A stretch of DNA of 64,000 nucleotides from Streptomyces griseus subsp. griseus (GCF_000720255.1 NZ_JOJE01000008.1:119857-183856), one strand, 5' to 3'. Shown: positions 38,193-47,890, numbered from the stretch's first letter. Translations and numbers: made by a program. Notes: generated by a model not told the origin, from the sequence alone.

Positions 38193-38451
38193 GTCATCTC
38201 CAGCAGGCAGTCAGGGCAGGCGATGTCGGCGGCTCGGAGGATGGCCGCGAAAAGCGCTGCTCCGGTTTCCTCGCCAACACCCCGCGGGCCTGAAGCCAAG
38301 TCGTCGTCGCGTAGATGACGAGACGCTGGCGGGCCGAGACGCACCGGTCGCAGCCGCTGATCCGGACAGGTGGATGGTGATCTACCCCTGGCTCGACGTA
38401 CTTCCAACGATCAGTGCAGGCCCGGAAGGAAGAGGCCCGTGCTCACCGTGA

Positions 38452-39243
38452 TCACACAGTCCGGGCCCTCGCCCTGCGCGCCAACGAGGAGCGGGAAGGG
38501 CGCTGGAGGTGGAGGACGAGCAGCGCCAGGGCGCCGGTTGCCGCGGACCAGGTGAGGGTGAGCAGGCCGTTGGACCAGGGGATGTGCGGGGTGAGGGCTG
38601 AGCTCAGTGCCAGCTGGGTCACGCCGTACAGGGGAAGCGCGAACACGCCTGCCACGTCCATGAGCGTGTTGAAGACGGGATTCTGCAGGCCGGTGTCGAC
38701 CAGGCTGAGCATGATGATGAGGAAGAAGCCCTCCAGCTCGCCGCGGACGAGAGAGCCGAGCAGAAGGCCGATGCCGCCGTAGGCGAGGCCGGCGCCGGCA
38801 AGGGCCAGCGCCAGGGGTGCCGCGTGGCGAACGGGCAGGGAGATGCACAGCAGGATCGTGGTGTAGCACGCCAGTACCGCGGCGGTGAGGGCGACGGCAG
38901 CGAGCTTCGCCAGCAGCATCGGCAGCCGGGGATAGCCGGCCAGCAGCAGACGGCGGTCCAACTGCCGGGACAGGAAGGTCTCGGTGAAGGTGATGAAGCC
39001 GGCGACCATGGTGACGGCGCCCAGCGCACTGGCCACCTGCCCCACCTGACCGGCCGGGACGGAGACAGGGGCGCTGATGGTGTCCAGCGAGATGCGCACC
39101 ACTTGGTCGGAGGTGCACAGGCGTGCCACGGTGATCCAAACCGGGATGAACGCGACCGCCAGAACGAGGGCCAGCCGGTTGCGCAGGTGGCCCAGCAGAG
39201 TGCAGCGCAGCAGTTGGGTGAATGCCGTCCAGGAGAGCCTCAT
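38452..39243 (-). CDS. ABC-2 type transporter permease
   Basis: 263-residue membrane protein with about six hydrophobic helices (for example LALVLAVAFIPVW, VTMVAGFITFTETF, LALALAGAGLAYGGIGLLLGSL). It forms an exporter with the ATPase gene upstream; its ATG overlaps that gene's TGA by four bases (ATGA). Substrate unknown. The family often exports peptides or small antibiotics, or confers self-resistance, but no biosynthetic genes lie next to it. Confidence 0.85.
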   Translation of the reverse strand: MRLSWTAFTQLLRCTLLGHLRNRLALVLAVAFIPVWITVARLCTSDQVVRISLDTISAPVSVPAGQVGQVASALGAVTMVAGFITFTETFLSRQLDRRLLLAGYPRLPMLLAKLAAVALTAAVLACYTTILLCISLPVRHAAPLALALAGAGLAYGGIGLLLGSLVRGELEGFFLIIMLSLVDTGLQNPVFNTLMDVAGVFALPLYGVTQLALSSALTPHIPWSNGLLTLTWSAATGALALLVLHLQRPSRSSLARRARARTV

Positions 39244-39875
39244 CGGTCGGTCCCCTCGAAGTGCAGACGGCCCTGGCGCAGGTGAGCGATCGCGTCGAAG
39301 TGGTGCAGGTCGTGCAGCAGGTGGGACACCACGATGATCGACCGGCCTCGGTCACGCAAGTCGGCGGCCAGGGTCCAGAACCGCTGATGGGTGTCCCAGT
39401 CGAAGCCTTGGTAGGGCTCGTCCAGGACCAGCAGCTGAGGATCGTGCATGAGAGCGATCAGCAGGTTCACTTTCTGGCGTGTTCCGCCGCTGAGTTCGCC
39501 GACCTGCTGTCGTCGGCAGTCGGTCAGCGCCAGCAATTCCATCAGCTCGTCGGCGCGTTCCAGTGTCGGCAGCCGGTAGGCCGTCCGAAACAGCCGCAGA
39601 TGCTGTCCGACGGTGAACGCGTCGTTCAGCACAGCCCGTTGCGGGCAGTACCCCACTGTCCCTGTCCGTGTCACCGTTCCGCGGTCGGGTGCGAGGTGTC
39701 CTACGGCGACCCGAAGCAGAGTGCTCTTCCCCGCGCCGTTCTCGCCGACGACTCCGACCAGCGTCCCGGCGGACACATCAAGGTCCACGTCGCGCAGGAC
39801 CTGCCTGCGGCCGTACGCCTTGCAGACTCCGCTGATCAGCAGCCGTGACTGGTGTCGCGTGGTTACTGCCTGCAC
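39240..39875 (-). CDS. ABC transporter ATP-binding protein
   Basis: 211-residue ATPase subunit. Walker A GENGAGKST, Q-loop YCPQ, signature LSGGTRQK, Walker B LLVLDEP and H-loop VVSHLLHD are all intact. AAGGGG lies ~7 nt before the GTG; an ATG two bases upstream is out of frame. It is translationally coupled to the permease gene. It belongs to the drug/peptide-exporter group by its short length and lack of accessory domains. Confidence 0.9.
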   Translation of the reverse strand: MQAVTTRHQSRLLISGVCKAYGRRQVLRDVDLDVSAGTLVGVVGENGAGKSTLLRVAVGHLAPDRGTVTRTGTVGYCPQRAVLNDAFTVGQHLRLFRTAYRLPTLERADELMELLALTDCRRQQVGELSGGTRQKVNLLIALMHDPQLLVLDEPYQGFDWDTHQRFWTLAADLRDRGRSIIVVSHLLHDLHHFDAIAHLRQGRLHFEGTDR

Positions 39876-40164
39876 ATGAGCCCCTTGAAAGATCGGACAG
39901 GTGGAGCGAGCCGACCCGCAGGAAAGCCCGCCACGGTGGCCGGGACCGCGCAGGCTCACGTCCGCCGGCCTGCCCGGCTCATGACGGCTCAGCCTCGTCC
40001 GGCCCGGACGGTCCGGCCTGGCGTGCCGGACCCGCCATGCGAGGCGGCGCGCTGCCGCCCGATGCCCAACGACTGCATATGGGCCGGTGTAACGGCGCCG
40101 GCTCGATGTTCCACACCCGCCAGTGGGGCGTGACGTGCGCCGCGGTCCGCCGTTGTAGGAATCG

Positions 40165-41568
40165 ATGCCCCCGACACCACAGCGAGACCTCGGCGCTCCC
40201 ACGATCGTGATCGGAGCCGGCCCCCACGGGCTGGCGGCCGCCGCGCTACTCAAACGCTTCGACGTACTGACCGTGATCCTCGAAAGGTCGGACCGAGTAG
40301 GAAACAGCTGGGCGCAGCGATACGACCACCTGCGCCTGCACACCACCCCCGGCACCTCGAAACTCCCCGGCCTGCCGGTACCGCGCCAGGCCGGCCCTTG
40401 GGTGAGCCGCGACGACTACGTGCGCTACCTGGAGAGCTACGTCGCCCACCACCGGCTCGACGTCCGGCTCACCACCCCGGTGCTGCGCATCCAGCGGGCC
40501 GGGCCCGGCTCGGACGCCCGCTGGCTGGTCCACACCCCGGACGGCACCATCCCCACCGACGCGGTCGTGGTGGCCACCGGCCGCTGCCACACCCCGCACG
40601 TCCCCCACTGGCCCGGGCGTGCGGCCTTCACCGGCAGGCTGCTGCACTCGGCCCGCTACCGCTCCCCGGCGCCCTACCGCGGACAGCACGTCCTGGTGGT
40701 CGGCGCCGGCAACAGCGGCACCGAGATCGCCGCCGTCCTCGCCGGGGCCGGAGCCGCGCGGGTACAGATCTCGGTGCGTACCCCGCCCAACATCCTGCCC
40801 CGCTCCAGCGCCCGATGGCACGCGGTCGGCCGGCTGACGAAAGCTCTCCCGCTGGCGTGGCGCGACCGCACCTCCCTGCTCACGCAACGTGTCGCGGTGC
40901 CCGACCTGACCTCGCGGGGACTGCCGCGGCCCCGCACGGGCCTGTACACCCGTAACGCCCGCGAGGGGGTCAACCCGGTGCTCGACCACGGCTTCGTGGA
41001 CGCCGTGCGGTCCGGACGGGTCGAACCGGTCACGACCGTCCGGGAATTCGACGGGCCCGACGTGGTACTGGCCGACGGCACCCGACTGCGGCCCGACACG
41101 GTCATCGCCGCCACCGGGTACCGGACCAACCTGAACGACTTGGTGGGCTCACTGGGCGTACTCGACGAGGACGGACTCCCCCTCGTCGTAGGGTCGGAAA
41201 CCCATCCCGAAGCCCCACGCCTGTATTTCGCCGGCTACACCAATCCCCTCACAGGGGTTCTCCGCCAGGCGGGCATCGAGGCGCGCGCCATCGCCCACGC
41301 TTTTCGCGGTGAGAAGGCCCGATCGACCCCTTCTCGCCCCTCGGGGGAATGCTCCGAGCTGACGGAGTTTCGGAAGCCTGACCCTTCAGCGTTTGCCCTG
41401 CAGGGCGATGGGACGCCGCGGTGGCAAGCATGGATGTTACGTCGGAGAGCAGCGCAAGCGCATGCTGTGATCTGTCCTGGCCGCAGGTCAGCGGGTGTTC
41501 GCCGGAATCCGGCGGTGAATGACCCAGGAGAGGTTGGACTCGGTGGCGAAGGACCAACTCCGGAGTGA
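40165..41568 (+). CDS. flavin-containing monooxygenase / FAD-NAD(P) oxidoreductase
   Basis: 467-residue two-dinucleotide-domain flavoprotein. The FAD motif is IGAGPHGLAAA (~15-25) and the NADPH motif VGAGNSGTEIAA (~180-190); ATGYRTN near 310 is the family C-terminal motif. Homology ends near residue 380 (IEARAIAHAFRG); the remaining ~85 residues have unusual composition and include a TTA codon, so the native stop was probably lost by frameshift. It may oxidise heteroatoms or ketones (Baeyer-Villiger-like). Divergent from the ABC exporter genes across 289 bp. Confidence 0.82.
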   Translation: MPPTPQRDLGAPTIVIGAGPHGLAAAALLKRFDVLTVILERSDRVGNSWAQRYDHLRLHTTPGTSKLPGLPVPRQAGPWVSRDDYVRYLESYVAHHRLDVRLTTPVLRIQRAGPGSDARWLVHTPDGTIPTDAVVVATGRCHTPHVPHWPGRAAFTGRLLHSARYRSPAPYRGQHVLVVGAGNSGTEIAAVLAGAGAARVQISVRTPPNILPRSSARWHAVGRLTKALPLAWRDRTSLLTQRVAVPDLTSRGLPRPRTGLYTRNAREGVNPVLDHGFVDAVRSGRVEPVTTVREFDGPDVVLADGTRLRPDTVIAATGYRTNLNDLVGSLGVLDEDGLPLVVGSETHPEAPRLYFAGYTNPLTGVLRQAGIEARAIAHAFRGEKARSTPSRPSGECSELTEFRKPDPSAFALQGDGTPRWQAWMLRRRAAQAHAVICPGRRSAGVRRNPAVNDPGEVGLGGEGPTPE

Positions 41569-41924
41569 TAAGCCCGAAGTATTCCGATACTGCCGGAGCG
41601 CTCGGTTGCGCCAGCGGCCTTCACCCGGCATTCAGCATGCCTTCGCGCAGACGCGACAGAAGGCGTGTGATCAGGTATCCGCTGCCTGCCGGGCGTATCC
41701 GGCGCGGTGGCGCTCGATGGCCAGGGCGGCCGTGGCGGCCGGGACGACGCGTCCGGCACAGCGTACCGATCAGTCCAGCGCCATGTGCATACGCACGATC
41801 AGACCCGACGGAGGCGTGCGCATCTCGACCAACCACGAGGCGAGTCGACCGTGCGGGCTTCGCCGTTCCCTTCCTTCCGGCGCGGCCAACGGCGTGCGCA
41901 AAGTGGTGCTGCCGGCCCGCGGGA
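41569..41924. other. gap without recognised gene
   Basis: About 350 bp between convergent ends. No coding evidence; possibly decayed sequence continuous with the odd 3' tail of the monooxygenase gene. Confidence 0.4.
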
Positions 41925-41966
41925 CCGGGGGCAGGGGGAGTGCCTCTGGGCGCCTCCTGCCCCCGG
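41925..41966 (-). terminator. hairpin after CocE-type hydrolase gene
   Basis: Arms ccgggggcagg and cctgcccccgg (11 bp) around a 20-nt loop, 14 bp past the stop codon on the minus strand. Confidence 0.5.
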
Positions 41967-41980
41967 GGTGCGGCTGGGTG

Positions 41981-43660
41981 TTATGGCAGCGGGGCGAGGG
42001 GGATGTCGAGGTAGGACTCGTTGCCTTGCGGGGAGGTGATCTCGAGGGCGGCTGGGATGGTGCTGTCGTCGGCGAAGAAGGGGTCGTAGCCGGTGATGAC
42101 GAGCTGCAGTTGGCGGCCCTTGCCCAGGACGTAGTGGGCGGGCTGCAGGTGGAAGGTGACGGTGGTGGCCTGCTGGTCGGTGAGGGTGTAGGGGGCGTGG
42201 GTGATGATGGCGGCGCGGCCGGTGCGGGGGTTGCAGTCCAGGAGGTAGGCGACGAAGGTCGCGTTGTCCGTCTGCGGCTTCACGGTGAGCCTGGCCTCCA
42301 GGTCGCCCTGGACACGCATGGGGTGCTCCAGCGGCGCGGTCGTCCAGATGGCGGCGACGTCGCGTTTGATGTCGGCGGTCCGGTAGACGTGGGGCAGTCC
42401 CGCACGTTCCTTCAGACCGGTCTGGATGAGCTTGGGGGCGACGACGATGCCGGTGTCCTGGCCGGCGGGCTGCAGGGAGCGGGTCCAGCCCGGCTGTGGT
42501 TGACCTTGTGCCATGGGCGCGTCCTGCTGACCGTCGGGTACGGCGCCGAGGTGGAAGCGCTGCGGGGGCAGCGCGTAGTCGGCCCAGTCGCGGTGGCTGA
42601 GGTCGGACAGCAGGTTGTGCATGTACTCCGAGCGGATGCCGAAGTGCGGCTTCGCACCGTCGCCGGCGCTGCCGCCGAGGTGGTGGTCCATCCAGCGGTA
42701 GGTCATCTCGGTGGGCTTGGAGATGGCGCCGAACAGGCCGGGCAGTTCGCCGTTGCCGTGGTCGCCGATCTGCACCAGCAGCGACGTGGGGCCCTGCAGC
42801 TGGGTGAACAGGTCGATGACGGCGGGCACCGAGAAGATCGTCTCGTGCCAGTAGGTGGTCATCAGGATCGGCAGCCGGCGCTCGTTGTAGGTCTTCAGGT
42901 GCTGCATCGGCGAGCGCAGCCGGGCGAACTCCTTGACCTCGTCGTCGATGACGTTGTCGCGGATCTTGGCGATGACATTGCGGAACTCTGTCGAGCAGCG
43001 CTCCTCGTGGAACAGTGCCACCAGCGCCTCGAACGCCCGTACGTGCCGGGTGCCGTTCTCGAAGAGGGAGGTGAACAGGTCGCCCCAGGCGCTGGCGCCG
43101 GCGACGGCCTTGACGCGCGGGTCCTCGGCGGCGAGCAGCAGGCTGGTCCCGGCGCCGTAGGAGGCGCCGAAGCACCCGATCCGGTCGGCGTCGACACCTT
43201 CCAGCGCGGTGAGCCAGTTGAGGATCTCGACACCGTCGGCGACGTCCTGGGGTCCGGCGACCTGGATCTCGCCCTCGGAGCGGGCCAGGCCGCGCTGGCT
43301 GTAGGTCAGGACTGCGTAGCCGCCCAGCGTCCAGCGCGGGATGGTGCCGAAGTAGGCCAGGCGGCCGAGGTCGTTCAGCGGGGCGGGCATGACGACGGCG
43401 GGGCAGGTCTGCCCCGGCGCGAGGCGGCGCGGCATGCTCAGTCCGGCATCGATGCGGGTCCCGTCCGCCATGGCGATCGGGAACTCCCGGTACTCGGCGA
43501 CCTCCGCCTGGACCTCGTAGGTGTCGGCGAGGCCCCACTGGTCGAGCATGCCGATCCGGCGCGGTGACGGGTCGAGCAGTGCCGCCCGGATGGCCTCCAG
43601 CCGGGCGACGTCGTCGGGGCTGAGAGCGAACGGGTTTTCCGCGGATCCGTTGACCGGCAT
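41981..43660 (-). CDS. cytosolic CocE/NonD-family alpha/beta hydrolase
   Basis: 559-residue acyl hydrolase with nucleophile Ser167 (GASYGAG), a cap region, and a C-terminal X-Pro dipeptidyl-peptidase-type jelly roll (~420-559). It resembles the secreted hydrolase encoded at 18.5 kb (shared GEI-VAGPQDVAD, NESYLDIPL-like end), but has no signal peptide. AAAGGTGG lies before the chosen ATG; an in-frame extension upstream (FRHTPVEKGGIF) is possible but overlaps that site. Ester, amide or peptide substrates are all possible. Confidence 0.85.
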   Translation of the reverse strand: MPVNGSAENPFALSPDDVARLEAIRAALLDPSPRRIGMLDQWGLADTYEVQAEVAEYREFPIAMADGTRIDAGLSMPRRLAPGQTCPAVVMPAPLNDLGRLAYFGTIPRWTLGGYAVLTYSQRGLARSEGEIQVAGPQDVADGVEILNWLTALEGVDADRIGCFGASYGAGTSLLLAAEDPRVKAVAGASAWGDLFTSLFENGTRHVRAFEALVALFHEERCSTEFRNVIAKIRDNVIDDEVKEFARLRSPMQHLKTYNERRLPILMTTYWHETIFSVPAVIDLFTQLQGPTSLLVQIGDHGNGELPGLFGAISKPTEMTYRWMDHHLGGSAGDGAKPHFGIRSEYMHNLLSDLSHRDWADYALPPQRFHLGAVPDGQQDAPMAQGQPQPGWTRSLQPAGQDTGIVVAPKLIQTGLKERAGLPHVYRTADIKRDVAAIWTTAPLEHPMRVQGDLEARLTVKPQTDNATFVAYLLDCNPRTGRAAIITHAPYTLTDQQATTVTFHLQPAHYVLGKGRQLQLVITGYDPFFADDSTIPAALEITSPQGNESYLDIPLAPLP

Positions 43661-44115
43661 GAAGATGCCACCTTTCTCGACGGGGGTGTGACGGAATGCC
43701 AGGGACATATTCAACGCTCGTGCGATCTCTTCCGGCGTGCACACCGCGGCCACCACCCGAACGAGGGCGGGCCACCTGCCACCCACCCGTACCCCCGCGC
43801 GCCTCGCACCGCTCTACCGGCAAGGCCAGGACGCTGCCCACCTGGACCCACGAGCGTCCGGACGGCCCGCCGGTCAGCTCGGCCCCTGCAAACAGCACCT
43901 CGAGAACTGCTGGCTCCAGGCTCCACGCCGGAACACGACCGTGCTGCCGGTCCCGGTGAAACCACCCGCACGGACGGATCGGGAGCACCAGCTCCCGCCA
44001 CAGCCCCTGCCCCGGGTGCTGCGCCCCAGCGGCGAGATTTCTCGCCGTAGTGCGGCCCTGTTGCATAGCACTGTGGTTAAGAATCGAGCGAGGGACAGCT
44101 ATGGGATGGCTGACG
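43661..44115. other. gap without recognised gene
   Basis: About 450 bp upstream of the hydrolase. It should hold its promoter. No open frame is convincing. Confidence 0.4.
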
Positions 44116-44136
44116 GGTGCTTACCCGGTAAGCACC
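44116..44136. repeat. perfect short inverted repeat GGTGCTTAC-ccg-GTAAGCACC
   Basis: 9-bp arms around 3 bp, about 60 bp before the orphan IS110 end. It could be an IS terminus, operator or small terminator. Confidence 0.45.
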
Positions 44137-44198
44137 GAGCTCATCGGAGGGGTTGTGGAGGCGCTGGCAACGCACTGACGGAATGCATGGACTGGGTG

Positions 44199-44536
44199 TC
44201 GCGTTGCCGGTACCGGGCCGCGTCGGACGGTCAGAATCGTGAGGACGCCACAACAATCGGCAGGCCCCTATCGGGACACACCCCGCCGGCCCGGCACCGA
44301 CAACGCACCATCCCCGGCCAACGGCCGACACCGTGTGATCGAGACACTTCGGTCAGAGGAATCATGAGTCAGACCCCGGACCCGGGACAGCACCCGCCCA
44401 TCCTCCCGCCCCTCATCTCGCTACCACGCAGGAACCGCAGGACATGCTCAATCCCCTCCACGCGACACCCCCAACCTGATCCCGACCGAGCACAACAGCG
44501 CACGAAGGCGAGCGGCGCGATCAGGGGTCGCCAGCA
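44199..44536. repeat. 335-bp direct repeat, copy 2: orphan IS110 non-coding end plus flank
   Basis: Carries the same candidate bridge-RNA segment (44199-44355) as IS110 copies 1 and 2, then the same ~180-bp flank as at 27937-28115. No transposase gene is attached. It abuts a truncated transporter gene. Confidence 0.8.
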
Positions 44537-44549
44537 GCAAGTGCGGCGC

Positions 44550-44852
44550 ATGAACAAGTACGTACTCAAGATCTCCCCGCTCCAGCCGGAGTTCCGCCGC
44601 GGCATGCTCCACGCCGTCAACCCAGTCGGCGTGGCCGCCTCCGGCCTGTCCATCGCCATGTACTTCCACGTCCTCGGCGACACCCTCCAGCCGTACTCTC
44701 CCGTAGCCGCCGTCATCGCCTTCGTACTCACGCCGCCTGTGGAGCCGCCGACCGCTCTCGACCTGATATGCGCCCTGGAGGAGGGGGTCTGCCAGGTCCG
44801 GCGCGCGGTGGGTGTAGTCGACGGCGGGGTGGACATGCCGCAGTCGGCGTAA
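44550..44852 (+). pseudogene. truncated membrane permease fragment (NCS1/purine-permease-like)
   Basis: A 100-residue frame begins KYVLKISPLQPEFRRGMLHA, then NPVGVAASGLSIAMYFHV and SPVAAVIAFVLTPPV, resembling an internal-to-C-terminal stretch of a purine/cytosine-type permease. The last ~35 residues look shifted. The upstream two-thirds of the gene are missing and the repeat with the IS110 end begins immediately before it, so an element-mediated deletion is likely. Confidence 0.5.
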
Positions 44853-44972
44853 TGGCCCCGTACGGCCGATGTGCGGCGGCACTCTGTACGCACTGTGCTC
44901 GAGAGGGGCACCGTGCCCGTCGCCGGATACGCACGAGTGGCAGCTTAGGGACGTGGAGGGGAGGGTGGGGGC

Positions 44973-46223
44973 ATGGCGGAAGGTGACCGGCAGCCTCCTC
45001 GGAGCAAGCCCGACCGATCGGAAGGATTCGGTGAGCGGCTCCTGGGCCTGCTGCTGGACCGGGCCCACGAGATGCCACCGCAGCTGATCGCTCCACTGGT
45101 CGCGGAGGAGGTGGCCAGGATCGGCGGCCGCGAGGTGTCGATCCTGCTGCAGGACTACGGCCAGGAACTCCTGGCGCCGCTGCCGGGCAGGGGACTGCTG
45201 GTCGGCGGGCCCGAGCCGATCGCCGACTCCCCCGCCGGCCGGGCGTTCCTCAACGCGACCGCTGTCGAGGTCCCGCAGGGGGACGGCGTCCGGATGTACC
45301 TGCCCCTGCTGGACGGCAGCGACCAGGTGGGGGTAATGGCCGTCACTCTGGACACCGTCGACGACGACGACCGGCGCCTGCTGGGCAGGCTCGGCGGACT
45401 GGTCGCCGACATCATCGTCACCAAGCACAGCTACACCGACCAGTTCTTCCAGGCCAGACGTCGCGAACCCATGAGCGTCGCGGCGGAGATGCAGTGGTCC
45501 CTGCTGCCGCCGCTGGCGATGGCGGTTCCGCAGGTCGCGGTCGCCGGGATCCTGGAACCCGCCTACAACATCGCCGGTGACAGCTTCGACTACGCCCTCA
45601 ACGACACCATCCTGCACGCCGCCGTGTTCGACGCGATGGGCCACGGCCTGGAGGCCGCCACGATGGCGACCGTCGCCGTCGGCGCATACCGGCACGCCCG
45701 GCGCGCCCAGGTCGACCTGTCCGAGAAGTACATCTTCATGGATCAGGCCATCGCCCAGATGTTCGGGCCCGAACGATTCGTCACGGCCCAGATGATGCAT
45801 CTGGACATCGTGGAGGGCAGTCTGCTGTGGGTGAACGCGGGCCACCCGGCTCCGCTGCTGATCCGCGACCACCAGGTCGTGGAGCGGCTGGAGAGCGCGA
45901 CCACCCTGCCGGTCGGCTTCGGCGGACAACGTCCCAAGATCAGCGGGCGACAGCTCCAGCGCGGTGATCGCGTGCTGTTCTACACCGACGGCGTCATTGA
46001 GGAGCGCAACCTCGTCGGAGAGACCTTCGGCGAGGACCGTCTCATCAACTGCATCAACAGCATGCAGCCGGCGGAAGAGGGACTACGCGGAGAGCTTCGC
46101 CGGCTCTCCCACACCCTCAAGGAAGAACGAGGCGGCCACACCAGCGACGACGCGACGCTCTTCCTGGTCGAGTGGCGCGGGGGCACCGCCGACCACCCGG
46201 CCATCCCGGCCATCCCGGCCTGA
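44973..46223 (+). CDS. GAF-like sensor + SpoIIE/PP2C serine phosphatase, copy 2
   Basis: 416-residue paralog of the phosphatase at 11.6-12.8 kb, nearly colinear with it and sharing long identical stretches (AAEMQWSLLPPLAMAVPQVA). PP2C motifs are GDSFDY, VFDAMGHG and TSDDATLF. It differs in the C-terminal tail, which ends with a short AIPAIPA repeat. GGAGGGGAGGG precedes the ATG. It converges on a STAS gene, a plausible substrate, with a hairpin between them. Confidence 0.88.
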   Translation: MAEGDRQPPRSKPDRSEGFGERLLGLLLDRAHEMPPQLIAPLVAEEVARIGGREVSILLQDYGQELLAPLPGRGLLVGGPEPIADSPAGRAFLNATAVEVPQGDGVRMYLPLLDGSDQVGVMAVTLDTVDDDDRRLLGRLGGLVADIIVTKHSYTDQFFQARRREPMSVAAEMQWSLLPPLAMAVPQVAVAGILEPAYNIAGDSFDYALNDTILHAAVFDAMGHGLEAATMATVAVGAYRHARRAQVDLSEKYIFMDQAIAQMFGPERFVTAQMMHLDIVEGSLLWVNAGHPAPLLIRDHQVVERLESATTLPVGFGGQRPKISGRQLQRGDRVLFYTDGVIEERNLVGETFGEDRLINCINSMQPAEEGLRGELRRLSHTLKEERGGHTSDDATLFLVEWRGGTADHPAIPAIPA

Positions 46224-46339
46224 GCTTGTCCCAGCACCCGAGCGTGGACTCGAAGCAGCGATGCGCAAGACCGTCGGACCCGGGGCTTCGGTATAGCTGT
46301 GAGCTTGTCGCGTCTGATGGCTCAACGCACCCCAGCCAG

Positions 46340-46361
46340 CCGCCTCACTAAATTGAGGCGG
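46340..46361. terminator. hairpin between convergent phosphatase and STAS genes
   Basis: Perfect 8-bp stem CCGCCTCA / TGAGGCGG with loop ctaaat. Confidence 0.5.
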
Positions 46362-46461
46362 ATCGTGCTGAGCGAGCGTCATGGAGGTGTTGCCGCATTC
46401 GGCGCTTACGGCGGGCGGTGAGGGGTGGGGGTCGGCTGCGGTCGGTCGGGATCGGAGTCGG

Positions 46462-46884
46462 TCAGTTCCCTGGCGTAGGGATCGCGGTGGCCGTCGGTGC
46501 GCGGGAGGGTTCCCCACTTGGCGCTCCGGGCGTCCAGGGCGGCGACGAAGGCCGCGGTGGGACGCCCGGGTAGCCGTGGAGCAGGGTGCTGTTACCGGTG
46601 AGTGCGATGATTCGAGCCAGCGCCGAGGGCGGGTGGTGCAAGCGCAGGGACCCGCCGGCCACGGCAGTGGCCCGCGACGCGTGGAGGAAGGCGTTGAGGC
46701 CGGTCACGTCGCAGAAGGTGACCGTGGTCAGGTCGACGTCGATGGCGCGGATGCCGTCGCGCACACATTGCCCCAGTGACTCGCGCACGATGCGCTCCGT
46801 TGTCAGATCGATCTCACCCGCCAGGGTGATCAACGCCCGGCTGTGCCTGTCGTGCCGGTAGAGGGTCAGCTGTGGAAAGGGCAT
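46462..46884 (-). CDS. STAS-domain anti-sigma factor antagonist
   Basis: 140-residue protein. The STAS fold covers ~5-105 (LAGEIDLTTER, VDLTTVTFCDVTGLNAFL). The phosphoacceptor position is threonine (DVTG) rather than serine. The Pro/Ser-rich tail (~108-140) is probably disordered. GAGGTG precedes the ATG. Its likely partners are the neighbouring SpoIIE phosphatase and an RsbW-type kinase located elsewhere. Confidence 0.85.
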   Translation of the reverse strand: MPFPQLTLYRHDRHSRALITLAGEIDLTTERIVRESLGQCVRDGIRAIDVDLTTVTFCDVTGLNAFLHASRATAVAGGSLRLHHPPSALARIIALTGNSTLLHGYPGVPPRPSSPPWTPGAPSGEPSRAPTATAIPTPGN

Positions 46885-47132
46885 GGCACCTCGGTTCAGG
46901 AGACCGGCCTGGCGGCGCCAAGGGCCGGACATCCGGCTCTTCCTGCGCTCGGTACACGGTCGTGCTCTCGTGCAGAAAGGCGAACGGCCGGTTCAGCAGC
47001 CTGTGTTCCAGGCGCAGGGCCGACTGGTTGCCTCGGGGGATGCGCCGGCGATCGGACGAAGTCCACTACCGCAGACATCTGTGCCAACAGCAACGCGCAT
47101 CGGAATCTGGGACAGAGCCGTGTGCAGGGGGT

Positions 47133-47279
47133 TCACGTCTCGGTGCGGTGCCACGGCCAGCGCCGCCACCGCCGGGAACGGCCGGAGGGCAAGGTCGCCA
47201 TGCGATCAGCGTGGCGCGTGGTGAAGAGCTGCATCAGGAGCACGCCCAGGGCGACGCCCACCGTCGTGACGGTCTCCAT
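47133..47279 (-). CDS. small hydrophobic/basic protein downstream of DUF5994-like gene
   Basis: 48-residue frame beginning METVTTVGVALGVLLMQLF, a probable membrane helix, then a strongly basic tail (SRRWRRWPWHR). GGAAGGTGAG lies 6 nt before the ATG, an excellent ribosome site. It starts only 5 bp after the DUF5994-like stop, so they are probably cotranslated. No family known. Confidence 0.45.
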   Translation of the reverse strand: METVTTVGVALGVLLMQLFTTRHADRMATLPSGRSRRWRRWPWHRTET

Positions 47280-47284
47280 GCCTC

Positions 47285-47890
47285 TCACCTTCCTTCTGCC
47301 GGGCTGGGCACGTGGTCGATGACCGCTCCGGCAGAGGCATGTGAGGCCGGGCGGCGGGCGTCATTCCCGCCTTCGGAGTCCCAGACCGCCTCCCGGAGCG
47401 AGTCCGAGCCGACCGCCTCCTCTGCCGTGATCCGGAAGCGTTCGGCCTCATGGATCAGACCGGTCGCCGTGAGACTTCGCGACGGGTCGGTGGCCGTGGC
47501 CATCAGCCGGGCGGCGATGGCCGGTTCTGTCTCCGGTGGGATCACCAGCAGGTCCCAGCGGCCGACGGTGTAGGAGAGCAGCAATAGCTTGTGCGGGTCT
47601 TGCTCGGCTTCGAACCAGCCGACGTGCACCACGTGCCCTCGGACGGGCACCTTTCGCGGGATGACCGGCCAGAACGTGGGGTTCACCGTTACTCGGGTGA
47701 TCCGCCCCCACAGAGGGTCAAGGATCTCGATGAGTGCCGGAAGCTCCGCAGTCAGGTCGCGGGAGCGGGGCCACCAGGCACCGTCGATCAGGACCGGGGT
47801 GGTCTCGCCAGGTGCCAGTACGAGTCGGGGCGGCAACGTACAAGGGGCCCGCTCTTCGACCGCGGGCGTCAACAGAATGGTCGCGGTCAT
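47285..47890 (-). CDS. DUF5994-like protein, paralog 1
   Basis: 201-residue actinobacterial protein of unknown function. The family core is DGAWWPRSRDLTAELP, WGRITRVTVNPTFW, GWFEAEQDPHKL and LLVIPPETEP. No catalytic pattern or membrane segment is evident. Two relatives follow within 5 kb. Its position next to STAS/SpoIIE genes hints at a stress-response role, which is inference. The domain number is from memory. Confidence 0.75.
   Translation of the reverse strand: MTATILLTPAVEERAPCTLPPRLVLAPGETTPVLIDGAWWPRSRDLTAELPALIEILDPLWGRITRVTVNPTFWPVIPRKVPVRGHVVHVGWFEAEQDPHKLLLLSYTVGRWDLLVIPPETEPAIAARLMATATDPSRSLTATGLIHEAERFRITAEEAVGSDSLREAVWDSEGGNDARRPASHASAGAVIDHVPSPAEGR

Noticed and set aside
38186..38407. 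A 73-codon minus-strand gene after the lectin terminator
   Set aside because: Its stop lies inside the terminator stem and it has no ribosome site or recognisable domain; only the phrase AAILRAADIACPDC looks protein-like.
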